Shown one piece after another: positions 17,317-27,769 of a stretch of DNA of 64,000 nucleotides. How positions within the stretch are numbered: the first letter of the stretch is position 1; the number at the start of each line of letters is the position of its first letter. Under the pieces are notes generated by a model. It ran no database searches. It was not told the origin of the DNA and worked only from the letters and a program-made list of their open reading frames with translations. A program made the translations under genes and the position numbers. Origin of the DNA: Dolomitihabitans soli (GTDB lineage Bacteria; Actinomycetota; Actinomycetes; Streptosporangiales; Streptosporangiaceae); contig NZ_JAKNTW010000043.1 of NCBI RefSeq assembly GCF_022213955.1, forward strand, positions 1-64,000, written 5' to 3'.

Positions 17317-17607
17317 GTGCCTAGCACTGCTCCAATCCAGGTCGAGCGTCCGGCGACGGACGTTCGCCCCGATCTGCCATGGCTGACGATCGTCTGGAAC
17401 GACCCGGTCAACCTCATGTCATACGTGACGTACGTCTTCCAGACGGTGTTCGGATATTCGAGGGAGAAGGCCGAGAAACTGATGATGGACGTGCACCACA
17501 AGGGGAAGGCGGTGGTGTCGAACGGCGCGCGTGAGGAGATGGAGCGCGATGTCCAGATCCTCCACTCCTATGGCCTGTGGGCGACCGTCCAGCGGGATTC
17601 GGCATGA
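17317..17607 (+). CDS. clpS: ClpS adaptor of the ClpAP/ClpCP protease
   Basis: This 96-residue adaptor delivers N-end-rule substrates to the Clp ATPase. The core reads [20 protein letters not shown], where the DPVN segment binds the N-degron. [20 protein letters not shown] follows, with the conserved MxVHxxGxAVV helix. The disordered N-terminus has the usual length. The GTG start lies 52 bases from divergent pncB, and the stop overlaps the ATG of the DUF2017 gene (ATGA). Confidence 0.95.
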   Translation: MPSTAPIQVERPATDVRPDLPWLTIVWNDPVNLMSYVTYVFQTVFGYSREKAEKLMMDVHHKGKAVVSNGAREEMERDVQILHSYGLWATVQRDSA

Positions 17608-18134
17608 GCACGGGGTTCGCCTCGGCGCGCGACGGTGGTGTGGTGGCCGAGTTCGACCCGGCCGAGGTGTCGATCCTGCGTTCGCTGGTGGAGATGCTGC
17701 TGGGCATCGTCGAGCCGGGCGAGACGGGCGACGACCCGCTGGAGCGCGCGCTGGGCATCGGCTCGGGCACCTCGCGGCTGCCCGCCGATCCGGTGCTGGC
17801 CCGGCTGTTCCCCTCGGCGTACGAGGACGAGGAGCAGGCCACGGAGTTCCGCCGCTACACCGAGGCCAGCCTGCGCGACGCCAAGCGGGCCGACGCGCAG
17901 ACCATGCTGGACACCGCTGACTCGGGACGGGTCGAGCTGTCCCCCGAGCAGGCGCAGGCGTGGATGCGCTCGCTGAACGACGTACGGCTGGCGCTGGGCA
18001 CCCGGCTGGAGGTCACCGAGGAGATCCACGATGAGATCGCCGAGATGTCGGAGGACGACCCCCGCTACCCGGCCTTCGTGACCTACGACTGGTTGACCTA
18101 CCTCCAGGACACCCTCGTCAGGGCTCTTTGGTAG
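17604..18134 (+). CDS. DUF2017 family protein
   Basis: The 176-residue acidic protein matches actinobacterial DUF2017, found next to clpS in many genomes (Rv1332 position). Conserved segments are [40 protein letters not shown] and [20 protein letters not shown], ending [17 protein letters not shown]. It is soluble with no enzyme motif. The ATG overlaps the clpS stop, so translation is coupled. Co-occurrence suggests a link to regulated proteolysis, but no experimental function is known to me. Confidence 0.88.
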   Translation: MSTGFASARDGGVVAEFDPAEVSILRSLVEMLLGIVEPGETGDDPLERALGIGSGTSRLPADPVLARLFPSAYEDEEQATEFRRYTEASLRDAKRADAQTMLDTADSGRVELSPEQAQAWMRSLNDVRLALGTRLEVTEEIHDEIAEMSEDDPRYPAFVTYDWLTYLQDTLVRALW

Positions 18135-18143
18135 CTTCCAGGC
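18132..18143 (+). promoter_or_regulatory. Leaderless -10 element for mec
   Basis: TAGCTT at 18132-18137 ends six bases before the mec ATG. Its TAG is the stop codon of the DUF2017 gene, an economical overlap also seen at pncA. Confidence 0.45.
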
Positions 18144-18551
18144 ATGCTGACGATCGCGCGTGACCTGGTAGACAAAATGGTCGCCCACGCCCGGGCCGAT
18201 CACCCCGACGAGGCGTGCGGCGTGATCGCCGGGCCGGTGGGATCCGACCGCCCCGAGCGGTTCATCGCGATGGAGAACGCCGAGCGCTCCCCGACGTTCT
18301 ACCGCTTCGACTCGATGGAGCAACTGCGGGTCTGGCGTGAGATGGACGACCGTGACGAGGAGCCGGTGGTGATCTACCACTCGCACACGGCGACCGAGGC
18401 GTATCCCTCGCGCACCGACATCGGCTACGCCGCCGAGCCGAACGCCCACTACGTGCTCGTCTCGACCAAGGAGGCGGATGACGTGGAGTTCCGTTCGTAC
18501 CGCATTCTCGACGGGGTGGTCACAGAGGAAGAGGTCACGGTCATTCAGTAA
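18144..18551 (+). CDS. mec: JAMM/MPN+ metallopeptidase releasing cysteine from CysO
   Basis: The 135-residue zinc hydrolase carries a complete JAMM motif: Glu23 in PDEACGV, HSH at 79-81 and Asp92 in HSHTATEAYPSRTD. In M. tuberculosis the orthologue Mec (Rv1334) cuts the cysteine off the CysO-cysteine adduct. The start is six bases after a -10 box. The downstream genes cysO and cysM complete the same pathway: CysM adds cysteine to the CysO thiocarboxylate and Mec frees it. Confidence 0.92.
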   Translation: MLTIARDLVDKMVAHARADHPDEACGVIAGPVGSDRPERFIAMENAERSPTFYRFDSMEQLRVWREMDDRDEEPVVIYHSHTATEAYPSRTDIGYAAEPNAHYVLVSTKEADDVEFRSYRILDGVVTEEEVTVIQ

Positions 18552-18560
18552 GCTGACACT

Positions 18561-18701
18561 GTGCCGACTTTCGACCGGAATGCGGGTCCCGCGAGTGCCT
18601 TCGGCCAGCGTGGCCGCGACGGGTCGGTGGCTGCCCCCGTGCAGAGTTTCCTCTTCGCCCACACTCCCTGGGTCATCGTCTACGACTGTCCCGGCCACTG
18701 A
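18561..18701 (+). CDS. Putative 46-residue peptide between mec and cysO
   Basis: A short frame opens at GTG 18561, nine bases after the mec stop, and ends at TGA 18699. Third-position GC is about 80 percent, higher than chance but lower than its neighbours. The peptide ends in the hydrophobic stretch FLFAHTPWVIVYDCPGH with one cysteine near the C-terminus, and has no recognisable domain. It could be a real small protein or a leader whose translation senses cysteine supply, because it lies directly before cysO. No Shine-Dalgarno is obvious. Confidence 0.35.
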   Translation: MPTFDRNAGPASAFGQRGRDGSVAAPVQSFLFAHTPWVIVYDCPGH

Positions 18702-18781
18702 GCCAGGAACACTCCCGCACCCGGCCGTGTTGCCACCGGACGGGTGCCCCGACGACGTACTGATCAAGGAGATCGATCGCG

Positions 18782-19054
18782 ATGGCCATCGAAGTTCGTA
18801 TTCCGACCATCCTGCGGACCTACACCGACGGAGCCAAGGCCGTGGAGGGTCAGGGTGGCACGCTTGCGCAGCTGATCGGCGATCTGGAGGCGCGTCACCC
18901 GGGCCTGAAGGAGCGCCTGGTCGACAAGGGAGCGCTGCGCAGGTTCGTCAACGTCTACCTCAACGACGAGGACGTCCGCTTCCTCGGCGGGCTGGAGACC
19001 CCGGTCGCCGACGGCGACACGGTGACCGTGCTGCCCGCCGTGGCCGGTGGCTGA
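18782..19054 (+). CDS. cysO: Ubiquitin-like sulfur carrier protein CysO (MoaD/ThiS family)
   Basis: The 90-residue beta-grasp protein ends in the diglycine VLPAVAGG, which is adenylated and thiocarboxylated to carry sulfur. VNVYLNDEDVRFLGGLETPV is the typical MoaD/CysO middle block. CysM uses the thiocarboxylate as sulfur donor for cysteine. AAGGAG lies eight bases before the ATG. A strong stem-loop separates it from cysM. Confidence 0.93.
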   Translation: MAIEVRIPTILRTYTDGAKAVEGQGGTLAQLIGDLEARHPGLKERLVDKGALRRFVNVYLNDEDVRFLGGLETPVADGDTVTVLPAVAGG

Positions 19055-19065
19055 CCCTGCTCCCC

Positions 19066-19094
19066 GTCCCGGAGCGCCGATCACGCTCCGGGAC
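19066..19094 (+). other. Intercistronic stem-loop between cysO and cysM
   Basis: GTCCCGGAGCG (19066-19076) pairs perfectly with CGCTCCGGGAC (19084-19094) around a seven-base loop. It is not followed by a T-run, and cysM starts 20 bases later. It may be a processing, stability or attenuation element that sets the carrier-to-enzyme ratio. Confidence 0.6.
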
Positions 19095-19105
19095 CCGTCC
19101 CGTGA

Positions 19106-20062
<957 letters not shown>

Positions 20063-20094
20063 CGGTCGCCGACCGAGGAGGCCCGGAAAAGCGG

Positions 20095-20128
20095 GAACCC
20101 CCGCCACCTGGCCGGTGGCGGGGGGTTC
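20095..20128. terminator. Terminator hairpin between cysM and the DUF3352 gene
   Basis: GAACCCCCGCCACC (20095-20108) pairs with GGTGGCGGGGGGTTC (20114-20128), with one bulged G and a five-base loop. It lies between convergent genes and can serve both directions. No long T-run follows, as is common in actinobacteria. Confidence 0.75.
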
Positions 20129-20140
20129 TCGTTCCGCTGA

Positions 20141-22015
20141 TCAGTTGAACAGGACGCGCAGCGAGAAGCTGGCCTCGGCGCCCGCCTGCTTGCCGCTGAA
20201 ACCGACGGCACGGAGCGCCTGAAGGTTCTGCCGGTTCTCGCCCTGCACACTCTGCAGGTAGAGCTTCTCCGCCTTGTCGAGGTCGACGAAGAGCGCGAAA
20301 GTGGACGAGTCGGCGTCGGGGACGGCGGTCTGGAAGGTCTCGCTCTCGCCGAGCGTGCCGGCCTCGGACAGCTGCTGGGCGTACTCCTGGCTGCTGGCGA
20401 CCGCGAGGACGCCGTCGCCCGCGACCTTGCCGAGCTGCGGGGCGCCCGTGCCCTGCGAGGCGAGCAGCTTCTCGATCTTGCCCAGCACCTCCTGGCCCTT
20501 GGCGGGGTCGGTGACGATGCGGGCGCCGATCTTCGGCGTGGACCCGGTGAGGCCGTTCTCGTCCACGGCGACCGTGAGGTTCTCGCCGAGGAGGGTGACC
20601 ACGTCCTGCGGGATGCTCAGCCCGGACTGCTGGGCGCCGGTGATGAACTGCTGGATCGTGGGGTCGCTGCCCGACATCTTGTTGATCTGGGCCCACTGCT
20701 TGGAGAACATCTCGCCGAGCCCCGAGATCGACAGGGCGCCGATGGTCGAGGCGGGCAGGTCGGCGATCCTGGCGGCCGCCGGGTCGCCCGCGTTCAGCGC
20801 CTGGGCGCCGCGTGCGAGGCCGGCCAGTTCGACGTAGCTGCCGTCGAAGCGGAGGGCGCCGGCGAAGCGCAGGCCGGCGAGCTGCTTGAGGGCCTCGGGG
20901 TCCTGTCCGGCGGTCATCGCCGGGGCAAGCTTGGTGATCTTGTCCAGGTCGCCCCAGAAGGAGAGCACACCCTGCTCGCCGACCGAGTCGATGTCACCGG
21001 TGAAGTCGGGGTTCTCGGCGAGCGTCGGCCCCTGGGCGTACTTGTCGGCCTCGGCCTGCGTCTGGGAGATCAGCGCGTAGTCGTCGCGGAAGGCGATGCC
21101 GAGCTTCTCCTGGCCCATGAGCTTGGCGAGACCGGCGCGGGCCTGCTCCTGGTCGGTCACCTGGACCGCGGCCACGAAGCCCGGCTCGTCGGCGCCCTGC
21201 GCCGGGGGAAGGGCGGCGAAGCCGAGACGCGAGCCGAGCCACGGCTCGACGTCCTTGGCGAAGTCGATCTCGCCCACCGCGCCCTGCTTCTTGAGCGAGT
21301 CGAACAGCGCCTTGCGCGGGTCGTCGCCGGCGAAGGCGTCCTTGGTGGCCTGGAACTTCCTGGCGATGGTGAACAGCGCGACCTTCTGGTTGGCCGCGGG
21401 GTCGAGGTCGACGCGCAGGTAACCGATGGCGGCGGCCGGCAGCACCTCGTGCGGCTGGGCGCCGGCGCCGCTCAGCAGGCTGGCCGCGTAGACGCCGCCG
21501 CCGCCGATCAGCGCGACGATGAGGGCGGCGATGCCGGCGATGATCCAGCTGCGCTTGCCCTTGCCGCCGCCGGACTGGGCGGGGGCGGAGCCCATCATCT
21601 CGGGGCCGGTCGACCAGGACGGCTGCTGCTGGCCGTAGGGCTGCTGGCCGTACTGCTGGCCGTGCTGGTCCTGGCCCTGGTCGTAGCTTCTGGTCTGCTC
21701 GTAGCCGCCGGGCTGCTGCTGGCCGTAGCCGGACTGGCCGGTGGGCTGCGCGCCGTAGGGCTGCTGCTGGCCGTACTGGGGCTGCTGGGGCTGCTGGCCG
21801 TACTGGGGCTGCTGACCGTAGCCCTGCTGGCCGTACTGCTGGCCGGTGGGCTGGGAGCCGTACGGCTGCTGCTGGGGCTGCTGGGGCTGCTGACCGTAGC
21901 CCTGCTGGCCGGTCTGTGGCGGGTAAGGCTGCTGGTGGGAAGGTCGATAGGCGATGGTCCGCTGTGGGTCCTGGTCACCAGGTGAAGGGGGACCTGGGGG
22001 ATTGTTGGCAGACAT
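20141..22015 (-). CDS. DUF3352 membrane protein with Gln/Tyr/Pro-rich N-terminus
   Basis: This protein of about 624 residues has a low-complexity cytoplasmic segment (residues 1-135) of repeated Q, Y, G and P, for example [18 protein letters not shown]. One membrane helix follows ([20 protein letters not shown]), then a long extracytoplasmic DUF3352 domain with [20 protein letters not shown] and SFSLRVLFN at the end. The DUF3352 domain is of unknown function. The ATG at 22015 has GTGAGTGAGT before it; a GTG at 22021 is in frame. It occupies the place where M. tuberculosis has a rhomboid gene between cysM and murI. Confidence 0.85.
   Translation of the reverse strand: MSANNPPGPPSPGDQDPQRTIAYRPSHQQPYPPQTGQQGYGQQPQQPQQQPYGSQPTGQQYGQQGYGQQPQYGQQPQQPQYGQQQPYGAQPTGQSGYGQQQPGGYEQTRSYDQGQDQHGQQYGQQPYGQQQPSWSTGPEMMGSAPAQSGGGKGKRSWIIAGIAALIVALIGGGGVYAASLLSGAGAQPHEVLPAAAIGYLRVDLDPAANQKVALFTIARKFQATKDAFAGDDPRKALFDSLKKQGAVGEIDFAKDVEPWLGSRLGFAALPPAQGADEPGFVAAVQVTDQEQARAGLAKLMGQEKLGIAFRDDYALISQTQAEADKYAQGPTLAENPDFTGDIDSVGEQGVLSFWGDLDKITKLAPAMTAGQDPEALKQLAGLRFAGALRFDGSYVELAGLARGAQALNAGDPAAARIADLPASTIGALSISGLGEMFSKQWAQINKMSGSDPTIQQFITGAQQSGLSIPQDVVTLLGENLTVAVDENGLTGSTPKIGARIVTDPAKGQEVLGKIEKLLASQGTGAPQLGKVAGDGVLAVASSQEYAQQLSEAGTLGESETFQTAVPDADSSTFALFVDLDKAEKLYLQSVQGENRQNLQALRAVGFSGKQAGAEASFSLRVLFN
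21626..21925 (-). repeat. Low-complexity tandem repeats encoding Q/Y/P/G
   Basis: The stretch repeats short units of CTG, GGG and GCCGTA (plus strand), reading as CAG/CCC/TACGGC codons on the coding strand. Units such as CTGCTGGCCGTACTGGGGCT recur many times with small changes, so slippage is likely to change the length between strains. Confidence 0.8.
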
Positions 22016-22223
22016 ACTCACTCACATTGTGGATTCTTTGGGTTGTACAGAAGTTAGTGCACGTTGGTAGCGGTTGACTTGCATCGAACTAACTACGGGA
22101 TACACGCGTCTAACGTCGGATACGGCGCTTTCGGTGTTTGACGTGGGGTGCCGCCGCTCACCTGGGAGAGCGGCACGGTAAAGTACTCCCACTAGAATTT
22201 AGTTCGGTCAATGAGGGGCGCGG

Positions 22224-23015
22224 ATGACCAAGTTCGACGAGGCGACGCAGGCCATCCGGGTGGACGAGACCACCTATGACGTGTGCCTGGACGACGGATA
22301 CGGCATCGGCGGCCCGCTGAACGGCGGCTATCTCACGGCGGTGATCCTGCGCGCCGCCGTGGACGCCTCGCCGCACGAGCACCCCGTCTCCACCAGCACC
22401 CAGTTCCTGCGTTCCCCGGCCCCGGGACCGGCCAAAGTCCTCCTGGAACCCCTCAAGGCGGGCCGTACCACCGCCGTGACCAGGGCCACCCTCGTGCGTG
22501 ACGACGTCGCCTACCTCGACACGCTGATCACCACCGCGACCCTCGGCGACGTCGCGCCCGACTGGACCGGGGAGCCGCCCGCGGCCATGCCCCCGCTCGA
22601 CGACTGCCGGTCGCTCCCCGCGCCCAAGCCCGAGTCGAACATGACGCTCAACGCGCGGATGGATCTCCGCTTCGATCCCCCCACGATCGGCTGGCTGAAC
22701 GGCGAACCGACCGGCCGCCCCGAGTCGCGCGCCTACTTCCGGCTCGCCGAGCCCCAGGATCCCGATCCGTACGTCCTCGCCCTGGCCGTCGACTGCCTCC
22801 CGCCGGTCGTCTTCTCCGCGGGCGCCCGCGGCTGGGCCCCGACCGTCGAGCTCACCTGGCACCTGCGCGCCCTGCCCGCCCCCGGCTGGCTCACCCTCTA
22901 CGGCAGCGGACGGCTCATCGGCGACGGCTGGTTCGACGAGGACGTCGAGGTGTGGGACTCGACCGGCCGCCTCGTCGCCCAATGCCGCCAGCTCGCCCGG
23001 CTCGGCAGGGGCTGA
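22224..23015 (+). CDS. Acyl-CoA thioesterase family protein (double hot dog)
   Basis: The 263-residue protein matches TesB-like thioesterase families. The first hot-dog domain begins near DDGYGIGGPLNGGYLTAVIL, with the typical PLNGGYL helix start. STSTQFLRSPAPGPAKVLLE follows, and the second half includes ELTWHLRALPAPGWL and GRLIGDGWFDEDVEVWDSTG. Substrate is unknown; fatty acyl-CoA is usual. GAGGGG lies five bases before the ATG, and TAGAAT at 22193 is a fair -10. The 208-base gap to the divergent DUF3352 start is AT-richer than its surroundings and holds both promoters. Confidence 0.85.
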   Translation: MTKFDEATQAIRVDETTYDVCLDDGYGIGGPLNGGYLTAVILRAAVDASPHEHPVSTSTQFLRSPAPGPAKVLLEPLKAGRTTAVTRATLVRDDVAYLDTLITTATLGDVAPDWTGEPPAAMPPLDDCRSLPAPKPESNMTLNARMDLRFDPPTIGWLNGEPTGRPESRAYFRLAEPQDPDPYVLALAVDCLPPVVFSAGARGWAPTVELTWHLRALPAPGWLTLYGSGRLIGDGWFDEDVEVWDSTGRLVAQCRQLARLGRG

Positions 23016-23073
23016 CCGGAGACGCGCCGCGCAGTGTGAGGATTATTACGCTGATCGGCCCGCGGACGTCGCC

Positions 23074-23087
23074 TAACCTTGGGAACC
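23074..23087 (+). promoter_or_regulatory. Leaderless -10 element for murI
   Basis: TAACCT (23074-23079) ends eight bases before the GTG at 23088, and no Shine-Dalgarno is present. The box also argues against the TTG at 23079 as the start. Confidence 0.5.
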
Positions 23088-23942
23088 GTGTCCGGAGAGA
23101 GCATTGGGATCTTCGATAGCGGGGTCGGCGGGCTGACGGTCGCCCGGGCGATCATCGATCAGCTGCCACATGAGTCGATCTTCTACGTGGCCGACGACGC
23201 CCGCCAGCCGTACGGGCCGCGGCGGATCGCGGAGGTTCGCTCGTTCGCGCTGGAGGTGCTGGACCACCTCGTCGAGCACGATGTGAAGATGCTGGTCATC
23301 GCGTGCAACAGCGCCAGCGCCGCCGTATTGCGGGATGCCAGGGAACGCTACGACGTCCCCGTCGTCGAGGTGATCCAGCCCGCCGCCCGGCGTGCCGTAC
23401 GGGCCACGCGCAACGGGCGGGTCGGGGTGATCGCGACGCACGCCACCATCGAGTCGATGGCGTACGACGACGCGTTCGCGGCCGCGCCGCACGTGCGGCT
23501 GACGGGCGTCGCGGCGCCCCGGCTGGTGGAGTTCGTCGAGCGCGGCGAGACGATGAGCGAGGAGCTCATCGACGTCGTCAGGGCCTATCTGCGGCCGGTG
23601 CTCGACGCCGGCTGCGACACGCTGATCCTCGGGTGCACCCACTATCCGCTGCTGACGGGCGCGATCTCCTACGTGGTGGGCGACGCGGTGACACTCGTGT
23701 CCAGCGCGGAGGAGACGGCGAAGGACGTCTACCGCATCCTGCACGACCGGGGGCTGGCCGGCGACGGCGTCGAGCCCAGGCACCGGTTCAGGGCGACCGG
23801 TGACGCCGCGCTGTTCGGCCGGCTGGGGCGCAGGTTCCTCGGTCCGGAGATCGGGGCGGTCGAGCTCGCCGAGCTCGTCGTCACGGGGGATGTTTCGGGA
23901 AACGGAGTGCGCCACGCTCCGGATAGGAGACCGCCGCCATGA
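23088..23942 (+). CDS. murI: Glutamate racemase
   Basis: The 284-residue racemase makes D-glutamate for peptidoglycan. [16 protein letters not shown] is the N-terminal signature. The two catalytic cysteines are Cys73 in VIACNSAS and Cys182 in [10 protein letters not shown], with YGPR before and the TAKDVYRIL helix near the end. It starts the murI-PDE-rph-rdgB cluster conserved in actinobacteria (Rv1338-Rv1341 order). The stop overlaps the ATG of the next gene. Confidence 0.95.
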   Translation: MSGESIGIFDSGVGGLTVARAIIDQLPHESIFYVADDARQPYGPRRIAEVRSFALEVLDHLVEHDVKMLVIACNSASAAVLRDARERYDVPVVEVIQPAARRAVRATRNGRVGVIATHATIESMAYDDAFAAAPHVRLTGVAAPRLVEFVERGETMSEELIDVVRAYLRPVLDAGCDTLILGCTHYPLLTGAISYVVGDAVTLVSSAEETAKDVYRILHDRGLAGDGVEPRHRFRATGDAALFGRLGRRFLGPEIGAVELAELVVTGDVSGNGVRHAPDRRPPP

Positions 23943-24691
23943 AGCTGACCGTCATCGGATGCTCGGGAAGCTTTCCGGGTCCGGACAGCCCGTCGTCCTG
24001 TTATCTGCTGGAGGCCGAGGGATTCCGGTTGCTGCTCGATTTCGGCAGCGGCGCCCTCGGCGCCCTGCAACGCCACATCGGCCTCTACGACGTGGACGCG
24101 ATCTGCCTGTCGCACCTGCACGCCGACCACTGCCTCGACATGTGCCCCTACCACGTGGTGCGCACCTACTCCCCGGACGGCCCGCTCCCCACCATCCCCG
24201 TGCACGCCCCGAAGGACGCCCCCGGGCGCCTCGCCGCCGCGTACGGCATGCCGCAGGAACGCGGTCTAGAGGGCTCCTTCGACTTCGTGCGGCTGACGTC
24301 CGGCGTGCGGGAGATCGGCCCGTTCGAGGTGACCGCCGCGCTGATGAACCATCCGGTGGAGACCTATGGCTTCCGGGTGTCGCACGCCGGTCGCTCGATC
24401 GCCTACTCGGCGGACACGGGCGAGTCGGCCGAACTGGTGAGGCTGGCCGAGGGCGCGGACGTGCTGCTGTGCGAGGCGTCCTTCCTCGACGGGCCCGACC
24501 TGCCCGCCGATCTGCACCTGACGGGCCGCCAGGCGGCCGAGCACGCCGCCGCGGCGGGCGTGGACACGCTGGTGCTCACCCACCTGGTCCCGTGGTTCGA
24601 CCCGGCGCAGATCCTCCGCGACGCGCGGCGCGGCGGGTTCGGCGGCCGCATCGAGCTGGCACGTGCCGGAGCCGCATATCCCCTAGGCTGA
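23939..24691 (+). CDS. MBL-fold phosphodiesterase, Rv1339-like
   Basis: The 250-residue metallo-beta-lactamase-fold hydrolase carries [11 protein letters not shown] with the metal ligands His59, His61, Asp63 and His64. Further ligands lie in [20 protein letters not shown] and a C-terminal LTHLVPW. Its place between murI and rph equals Rv1339 of M. tuberculosis, reported as an atypical class II cyclic-nucleotide phosphodiesterase. The same activity is likely but inferred. It overlaps murI by four bases. Confidence 0.88.
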   Translation: MKLTVIGCSGSFPGPDSPSSCYLLEAEGFRLLLDFGSGALGALQRHIGLYDVDAICLSHLHADHCLDMCPYHVVRTYSPDGPLPTIPVHAPKDAPGRLAAAYGMPQERGLEGSFDFVRLTSGVREIGPFEVTAALMNHPVETYGFRVSHAGRSIAYSADTGESAELVRLAEGADVLLCEASFLDGPDLPADLHLTGRQAAEHAAAAGVDTLVLTHLVPWFDPAQILRDARRGGFGGRIELARAGAAYPLG

Positions 24692-24696
24692 ACCGT
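24684..24696 (+). promoter_or_regulatory. Leaderless -10 element for rph
   Basis: TAGGCT (24684-24689) lies at the end of the phosphodiesterase gene and seven bases before the rph ATG, which has no Shine-Dalgarno. Confidence 0.45.
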
Positions 24697-25413
24697 ATGG
24701 CTCGCGCAGACGGACGTACCCCGGACCAGCTTCGGCCGGTCACCATCACCCGCAACTGGCTGGCCCACGCCGAGGGTTCGGTGCTGGTCGAGTTCGGCGG
24801 CACCAAGGTCCTCTGCGCCGCCTCGGTGCAGGACAGCGTGCCCAGGTGGCGCCGGGGGAGCGGGCTCGGCTGGATCACGGCCGAATACTCCATGCTTCCC
24901 CGCGCGACCAACACCCGCTCCGACCGCGAGTCGATCAAGGGCAAGATCGGCGGCCGGACCCACGAGATCTCCCGCCTGATCGGCCGCTCCCTGCGCGCCT
25001 GCGTCGACTACAAGGCGCTCGGCGAGAATTCCGTGATCCTCGACTGCGACGTGCTCCAGGCCGACGGCGGCACCAGGACCGCGGCCATCACCGGCGCCTA
25101 TGTCGCGCTCGCCGACGCGGTGGCGTGGATGCGCAAGCGCCGCATGTGCCCCGGCGACCCGCTGGTCGGCTCGGTGGCCGCGGTGTCGGTCGGGGTCGTC
25201 GGCGCCGCGCCGATGCTCGACCTCTGCTACACCGAGGACGTCGCCGCCGAGACCGACATGAACGTGGTCATGACCGGTGCGGGCGACTTCGTCGAGGTGC
25301 AGGGCACCGCCGAGGGCACGCCGTTCGACCGGGCGCTGCTCGACCGGCTGCTCGACCTCGCGGCCGGCGGCTGCGTCGACCTCACCGAGATCCAGCGGAA
25401 GGCACTGGCGTGA
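24697..25413 (+). CDS. rph: Ribonuclease PH
   Basis: The 238-residue phosphorolytic exoribonuclease trims tRNA 3' ends. Signatures are [60 protein letters not shown] with GRSLRACVD, and [20 protein letters not shown]. All fit the usual 240-residue length. An upstream in-frame extension into the previous gene is a shadow. The stop overlaps the GTG of the next gene (GTGA). Confidence 0.95.
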   Translation: MARADGRTPDQLRPVTITRNWLAHAEGSVLVEFGGTKVLCAASVQDSVPRWRRGSGLGWITAEYSMLPRATNTRSDRESIKGKIGGRTHEISRLIGRSLRACVDYKALGENSVILDCDVLQADGGTRTAAITGAYVALADAVAWMRKRRMCPGDPLVGSVAAVSVGVVGAAPMLDLCYTEDVAAETDMNVVMTGAGDFVEVQGTAEGTPFDRALLDRLLDLAAGGCVDLTEIQRKALA

Positions 25414-26009
25414 CCAGGCTCGTCCTCGCCACCCGCAACCCGGGCAAGCTCGCCGAGCTGCGGCGCATCCTGGCCGAGGCCGCGCCGGCCGTCGAGCTGG
25501 TCAGCCTGCTGGAGTTCCCCGAGATCGGCGAGGTCGCCGAGACCGGTCTCACCTTCGAGGCGAACGCGCTGCTCAAGGCGCACGCGATCGCCCAGGCCAC
25601 CGGGCTGCCCGCGGTCGCCGACGACTCCGGTCTCTGCGTCGACGCGCTGAACGGCATGCCGGGCGTCCTGTCCGCGCGCTGGGCGGGCACACACGGCGAC
25701 GACCTGGCCAATCTCAATCTGCTGCTCGCCCAGATCTCCGACGTGCCTCCGCCGGCCAGGGGCGCGCACTTCGCCTGCGCCGCCGCGCTGGCCCTGCCCG
25801 CGGGCGAGGAGGTCGTCGTCCAGGGCACGCTGCCCGGTGCGGTCATCGACAAGCCGCGCGGCGTCAACGGGTTCGGCTACGATCCGATCTTCGTGCCCGA
25901 GGGCGAGACCCGCACGACCGCGGAGCTGTCCGCGCAGGAGAAGGACGCGATCAGCCACCGCGGCCGGGCCTTCCGCGCGCTGGCTCCGGCCGTCGCCGAA
26001 CTTCTGTAA
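25410..26009 (+). CDS. rdgB: Non-canonical purine NTP pyrophosphatase (RdgB/HAM1)
   Basis: The 199-residue enzyme hydrolyses dITP and XTP, cleaning the nucleotide pool. [18 protein letters not shown] is the substrate-binding start, [20 protein letters not shown] and [19 protein letters not shown] hold the metal-binding acid residues, and [11 protein letters not shown] with [10 protein letters not shown] ends it. Translation is coupled to rph by a GTGA overlap. Confidence 0.95.
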   Translation: MTRLVLATRNPGKLAELRRILAEAAPAVELVSLLEFPEIGEVAETGLTFEANALLKAHAIAQATGLPAVADDSGLCVDALNGMPGVLSARWAGTHGDDLANLNLLLAQISDVPPPARGAHFACAAALALPAGEEVVVQGTLPGAVIDKPRGVNGFGYDPIFVPEGETRTTAELSAQEKDAISHRGRAFRALAPAVAELL

Positions 26010-26043
26010 CCATCGCGTAAGATCCACCTGGCTCGCGAGGGCG

Positions 26044-26056
26044 TAGCGTCTGTCTC
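26044..26056 (+). promoter_or_regulatory. Leaderless -10 element for the molybdopterin oxidoreductase
   Basis: TAGCGT (26044-26049) ends seven bases before the GTG start at 26057, with no Shine-Dalgarno between. Confidence 0.45.
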
Positions 26057-27730
26057 GTGGAGAACTACGAGGGACGCCCTTCCGTCCCGTCCTGGGCCGT
26101 GGCACTGGCAGGCTTCGTCTCGGGCGCGGTAGCGCTGGGCGTCGCCCAGCTCGGCGCCGGAGTGATCAACGACGCGGCGTTCCCCGTGGTCGCGGTGGGG
26201 AACGCGATGGTCGACGTCTCGCCCCCGCCGCTGAAGGACTTCGCGATCCGCACCTTCGGTGAGAACGACAAGGTCGTGGTGATCGCGGGCCTGTTCGTCG
26301 TGCTGGCCCTCGTCTCCGCGGCCTTCGGGCTCCTCGCCCGCCGCAGACTCTGGTACGGCATGGCCGGGCTGGGCGCCTTCGGCGTGGTCGGCCTGCTGGC
26401 CGTGCTCACCCGGCCGGGGGCGAGCGCCCTCGACGTCCTCCCCACGCTGCTCGGCGTGGCGGCGGGCGCGTGGACCCTGTCCCTCCTGATGCGCAGGATG
26501 CTGGTCGTGGCGGCGCCGGTCGAGTCCGACTCCGCGGAGCCTGCTCCTGCGGAATCCGGCTCCCCTGATTCCCTGTCCACGGAGCCCGGGGACGCCTCCG
26601 TCGTGGAGCCCGTCGTGGAGCCCGAGCGGCCGGTCGTGATGCGGGCCGGGCGGGAGCCGCGGACGTTCGACCGGCGGGCGCTGCTCGTCGGCGCCACGGG
26701 CGGCCTGGTGGCCGCGGGCCTCGGCGGGGTGGCCGGCCGGGTGCTGGCGGGCCGCAAACAGGTCGACGCCGCCCGGATGAGCATGGCGCTCCCACGGCCC
26801 GCGGTGCCCGCCCAGCCGCTGCCCGCCGGGGCCGACCTGCGGATCAAGGGCCTGTCGCCGTTCGTGACGCCGAACGCCGACTTCTATCGGGTGGACACCG
26901 CGTTCATCCTGCCGCAGGTCGACCCGGAGACCTGGAAGCTGAAGATCCACGGGATGGTCGACAAGCCGCTCGAGATCTCCTTCGCCGAGCTGGTCAAACG
27001 CCCGATGCACGAAGCCGACATCACCCTGACCTGTGTCTCCAACGAGGTCGGCGGGCCGTATGCCGGGAACGCCCGCTGGCTCGGGGTGCGCATGGCCGAC
27101 GTGCTGCGCGAGGCGGGCGTGCAGCCGGGCGCCGACATGCTGCTCAGCACCTCGGCGGACGGCTGGACCTGCGGTACCCCCCTCGACGTCGTGATGGACG
27201 GCCGCGAGGCGCTGTTCGCGATCGCGATGAACGGCGAGACGCTGTCGGTGGAGCACGGCTTCCCGGTGCGGCAGGTCGTGCCGGGACTGTACGGCTACGT
27301 CTCGGCGACCAAATGGGTGGTCGACATCAAGGTCACCAGGTTCGACAAGGACGTCGCCTACTGGACCCCCAAGGGCTGGTCCGCGAAGGGGCCGATCAAG
27401 ACGCAGTCGCGCATCGACGTCCCCAGTGCGGGCGCCTCGGTCCCCGCCGGCCGGACGATCGTCGCCGGGGTTGCCTGGGCGCAGCACCGCGGGATCGACG
27501 CCGTGGAAGTACGCGTCGACCAGGGCGGGTGGACGGTGGCCCGGCTGGCCGCCGTGCCGAACATCGACACCTGGCGGCAGTGGTCCGCCGAGGTCGACCT
27601 GCCGGCGGGCGCGCACACGATCGAGGTCCGGGCCACGGACGCGGCCGGCGACACCCAGACCGCCTCGCTCGCCCCGCCCGCGCCCGACGGCGCCACCGGG
27701 TACCACTCGATCACGATTGACGCCGCCTGA
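26057..27730 (+). CDS. Membrane-anchored sulfite-oxidase-fold molybdopterin oxidoreductase
   Basis: The 557-residue protein has four or five N-terminal membrane helices (residues about 12-150), a variable E/P/S linker, another hydrophobic helix (LLVGATGGLVAAGLGG) and a C-terminal SUOX-type molybdenum domain. NADFYRVDTAFILPQVDPET starts the domain and TLTCVSNEVGGPYAGNARWL contains the likely molybdenum-ligand Cys326. The last 95 residues form the dimerisation Ig-like domain. Substrate is unknown; the active domain faces outside. The sulfite-oxidase fold is certain; the reaction is not. Confidence 0.88.
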   Translation: MENYEGRPSVPSWAVALAGFVSGAVALGVAQLGAGVINDAAFPVVAVGNAMVDVSPPPLKDFAIRTFGENDKVVVIAGLFVVLALVSAAFGLLARRRLWYGMAGLGAFGVVGLLAVLTRPGASALDVLPTLLGVAAGAWTLSLLMRRMLVVAAPVESDSAEPAPAESGSPDSLSTEPGDASVVEPVVEPERPVVMRAGREPRTFDRRALLVGATGGLVAAGLGGVAGRVLAGRKQVDAARMSMALPRPAVPAQPLPAGADLRIKGLSPFVTPNADFYRVDTAFILPQVDPETWKLKIHGMVDKPLEISFAELVKRPMHEADITLTCVSNEVGGPYAGNARWLGVRMADVLREAGVQPGADMLLSTSADGWTCGTPLDVVMDGREALFAIAMNGETLSVEHGFPVRQVVPGLYGYVSATKWVVDIKVTRFDKDVAYWTPKGWSAKGPIKTQSRIDVPSAGASVPAGRTIVAGVAWAQHRGIDAVEVRVDQGGWTVARLAAVPNIDTWRQWSAEVDLPAGAHTIEVRATDAAGDTQTASLAPPAPDGATGYHSITIDAA

Positions 27731-27769
27731 CCGCTATGCTGCGGCCTGTTCCTTGAGGGGAGGCCCGCA

